NCBI GenBank assembly: GCA_029747585.1
Contig: JAPEVF010000616.1
Coordinates: 5,965-27,474 of the forward strand
Reading direction: 5' to 3'
Length of the DNA: 21,510 bases
Source of the DNA: Pleurotus djamor
Lineage: Eukaryota; Basidiomycota; Agaricomycetes; Agaricales; Pleurotaceae
Shown here one piece after another: positions 19,323 to 21,510 of this stretch. The position numbers and the translations under genes were made by a program. Under the pieces are notes generated by a model that saw nothing but the letters and a program-made list of their open reading frames with translations, was not told the origin of the DNA and did no database searches. Numbering within the stretch: position 1 is the first letter of the stretch; the number at the start of each line of letters is the position of its first letter.

Positions 19323-20707
19323 ATGATGTCCTACGCAACCGAAACTTCCTCATATCCTCCATTCCCAAGAGATGTCCCAACATGTCCACTTGTTGTCATT
19401 GATCATCAATTGCTCAAGATCGGTGATGCTCAAGAAGTCAATCGACTGTGGGATGCGGCTACGCAGCTGGGCTTTTGGTAGTACGTGTGTCTTGTGCTTA
19501 CCAGTCGCGGCTCCGCTAAACAAGCATGTAGTCTGTCAAACCATGAAATGGATGAAGAAGCGGATCGAATGTTCCAAGTGGGACTGGAGACTCTTGATCT
19601 GCCTCTCCAAGAGAAACTTGACTATGAACAAGGCGACTCCGGCTCTTCGTTCGGGTAGGACGCTATGATTCTCAATCTCTGAAGTCATTTATTGAAACTG
19701 GAATAGATATAAATCAAAAGGGACCATCGCCACCGACGCCGCTGGCACCAAAGACAACGTCGAATTTCTTAACGTTTCCACAGACGATGCACTAGCTTGG
19801 CCCAGACCTATCCATCGGTCGTACCCTCGCACTGTCAACGCCTACATGAAAACAGCCATCCAACCCTTCGTTCGGAAATCCATCCGAGTTAACGAAACTA
19901 TCCTGAACATCTTCAACAATAAACTGGGTCTTCCGAAAGGGTGTTTGGCGCGGAAGCACACCCAAATGGAGCACAGTCCGAGTGAGGCGAGGTGCATAAG
20001 AAGTCCGCCAAATCTGGAGACGAAACTGAATCTCGGGGCGCATACCGATTTTGGCTCTCTCGTAAGCCTAAGACAATTCAATCGGGCATCTACTTTGCAT
20101 CTACTGAGTATTTTCCTAATTTAGACATTGCTGCACAACAAACTCGGTGGTCTACAAGTCCTCCCTCCTGGGACGACGGAATGGGTTTACGTCAAGGTAA
20201 GACCCAACTTTCATTCCCTCTCCGTGCTTTCCTCTGAATATGATCGTAGCCTCTACCGAAGCACGCGATATGTAACATCGGAGACGCTCTATCGATACTA
20301 AGTGGTGGTATCCTCCAATCAAGTAATCATCGCGTCTGGTATGGTTTACTTATGTTTTGTGTAGAATATCCTCTTTGCTGACAGAGATACAGTCCACCTC
20401 CCGGCGATCAACGCTGCTTCGAGCGATGGTCTGTTGCCTACTTCACCAGACCTAACGATGATGTCCTCCTACAAGCTTTGAGTGAGGAGAGCAGCCTCAT
20501 CACTAACGCCAGACGAAGCAACTCCTTTCCCCCTGACGATGTACCGGTCACTTCATCGCAATGGTGTGCGAGGAGGTTTAAATCACATCGCTTGAAAAAT
20601 CGCAAAGTAAGCTTCAACGAACTCCTAGTAATGGAACATTGAATAACTTCCGTTCACAGGGTCCAGAATCATGGTTAGCTAGCCGTGGCACCGAGTCTAG
20701 GCTATGA
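19323..20707 (+). CDS. 2-oxoglutarate/Fe(II)-dependent dioxygenase (isopenicillin-N-synthase-like)
   Basis: Soluble non-haem iron oxygenase of unknown substrate. Exons: 19323-19480, 19532-19654, 19707-20061, 20125-20196, 20250-20338, 20393-20606, 20660-20707; 1059 nt, about 352 aa, normal for the family. The N-terminal DIOX_N domain is visible as CPLVVIDHQLL, TQLGFWYLSNHEMDEEAD and LPLQEKLDYEQG. The catalytic barrel has all expected ligands: His206 and Asp208 (LGAHTDFGSLT), distal His263 (QSSNHRV) and the 2-oxoglutarate Arg277 in an RxS motif (RWSVAYFTRP). GGLQVLPPGTTEWVYVKP and NIGDALSILSGG are typical of the core. The join at 20338/20393 makes Cys where Val or Ala is common (HRVCPPPGDQ), so that splice choice is a little less sure. 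Fungal members act in secondary metabolism, thymine or gibberellin-like oxidation; no cluster genes are adjacent, so the role is open. Confidence 0.92.
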
Positions 20708-21008
20708 AAGTCACGCCAAAGCCTTGTCGAAGCCTGTGTTTTTATTATTTTTATCTCTTCCATTGAATACAACGCACTATCTTACTGCATCCTACTTCTA
20801 AGTGAATGTACACCTACTAGTGATCTACGAGAATATCAAACATCGACCGCCTAGCCTAGGCGGTAGCTGACCTCCGACTATCGAGTGACTCATATAAGCT
20901 CACCATGCGTCTCAAGTGCCATTCAGAGAGCCGAGTGCCCATCCAGTAAGTCTTCCGTGCTGAAAATTTCCTTTGGCCTGACCTTCGGGGCTAGGATATA
21001 TTCTGGTC
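20708..21008. other. Intergenic region before the phosphatase-like gene
   Basis: About 300 bp with the 3' end of the dioxygenase gene and the promoter of the next one. It holds the 19-bp palindrome at 20846-20864, a TATA-like CATATAAG at 20891-20898, and an ATG at 20905 followed by a good donor (gtaagt at 20946). Spliced to the acceptor at 20994, that ATG meets an early stop; it reaches the phosphatase-like frame only with a weak GAG acceptor at 21013. Confidence 0.5.
20846..20864. repeat. 19-bp perfect-arm palindrome
   Basis: ACCGCCTAGCCTAGGCGGT has two perfect 9-bp arms around a single C. It contains CCG-N11-CGG half-sites, a geometry like that bound by Zn2Cys6 fungal regulators, and lies about 145 bp before the next ATG. 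Confidence 0.85.
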
Positions 21009-21510
21009 ATGAGTGACGAATGGCCAAGATGGAGACAAATCCACGCCTTCATACCTCAAGGGAAGCGCCTTTATCGTTCCGATGCACCTGGAACAGCCGG
21101 GAAGCAAAATAAGGACTTCACACTACGACTCACAAACGCTGGCGTCGACTTTCTTGTATCTCAAGGGGTAGATGCCGTTGCAGCCTTTTCTTTTGGTGGA
21201 CTGCACTTTGGTGAACCTTCGCTACTTCGGGCCAAAGGTATCGAGTATAAGGTGTTTCCAGTCCACTATACGGCAAACGGAGCAGCTCCTTCTATCAGCC
21301 AGCTGAACGATTGGTGGAGTTACTTCTCGAGTCATAATTCCGTCGTAGTCTTTGATGGGGAAGGCCGGGGACGTAGTGGTGTTGCGGTGACAGCAATCCA
21401 GCTTTTTGCTACTCAGGGAAGAGAGCCTTCGACCTTCTGGTGGAGACGGATTAACGGCGTTGAAACTAGGGAGCAGTTTGCAGTGTTGAGAGAATTACAG
21501 GGAAACTTAG
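21009..21510 (+). CDS. Phosphatase-fold protein with replaced catalytic Cys (partial)
   Basis: An open frame from ATG 21009 to the window edge (167 codons, no stop, no intron needed) is cut off at the 3' side. The pattern fits the tyrosine/dual-specificity phosphatase fold: KRLYRSDAPG, a GVDFLVSQGVDAVAAFS strand-turn region, GIEYKVFPV, a helix starting PSISQL, then the P-loop strand VVVFDGEGRGRSGVAVTAIQL. The loop aligns with HC-x5-R-S/T as F-D-GEGRG-R-S, so the nucleophilic Cys is Asp116 and the preceding His is Phe; Arg122 and Ser123 are kept. The usual general-acid Asp after PV seems to be absent too (PVHYT). It may be a pseudophosphatase that still binds a phosphate or anionic ligand. Family assignment is by motif only. 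The true start may differ, with a possible short upstream exon at 20905-20945. Confidence 0.62.
   Translation, partial: MSDEWPRWRQIHAFIPQGKRLYRSDAPGTAGKQNKDFTLRLTNAGVDFLVSQGVDAVAAFSFGGLHFGEPSLLRAKGIEYKVFPVHYTANGAAPSISQLNDWWSYFSSHNSVVVFDGEGRGRSGVAVTAIQLFATQGREPSTFWWRRINGVETREQFAVLRELQGNL

Overview
The window reads as nuclear DNA of a filamentous basidiomycete, most likely an Agaricomycete (mushroom-forming fungus). Nearly every gene is cut by many 49-87 bp GT-AG introns, genes are dense on both strands, and the encoded proteins (FKS-type glucan synthase, two BCS1-like AAA ATPases with split N-domains, dolichyldiphosphatase, Vps9 with a CUE tail) are of fungal type. No rRNA, tRNA, transposon, CRISPR array or phage feature was found. 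All exon coordinates come from reading splice signals and protein-family continuity by eye, not from transcript data.

Layout. (1) 164-717 (+): small secreted, probably GPI-anchored protein built on six exact-register 30-bp repeats. (2) 1490-7486 (+): FKS1, the 1,3-beta-glucan synthase catalytic subunit, 14 exons, about 1756 aa. (3) 7897-10025 (-): BCS1-like AAA ATPase A. (4) 10305-11267 (+): dolichyldiphosphatase (CAX4/CWH8). (5) 11321-13496 (-): BCS1-like AAA ATPase B, a paralogue of A. (6) 14240-15405 (+): pantoate-beta-alanine ligase. (7) 15479-18510 (+): Vps9-type Rab5 GEF with a C-terminal CUE domain. (8) 19323-20707 (+): 2-oxoglutarate/Fe(II) dioxygenase of the isopenicillin-N-synthase-like group. 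(9) 21009 to the window edge (+): a protein with a tyrosine/dual-specificity phosphatase fold signature whose catalytic Cys is replaced by Asp.

The genes are mostly housekeeping and do not form an obvious cluster. There is a loose cell-envelope/secretory theme: glucan synthase, dolichol-phosphate recycling for glycosylation, endosomal Rab5 activation and a cell-surface protein. The gene order is compact. BCS1-A and CAX4 share a 279-bp divergent promoter, the CAX4 and BCS1-B stop codons converge within 53 bp, and only 73 bp separates the pantoate ligase stop from the VPS9 start.

The points most worth a second look are: a proline at the position of the classic echinocandin-resistance serine in FKS1 hot spot 1; the predicted pseudophosphatase at the right edge; isolated N bases confined to 8856-17315 and concentrated in introns and third codon positions, which looks like masked haplotype differences; the pair of BCS1 paralogues around CAX4 with different intron sets; and several compact palindromes in intergenic DNA. 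I did not find a clearly new multi-gene system.
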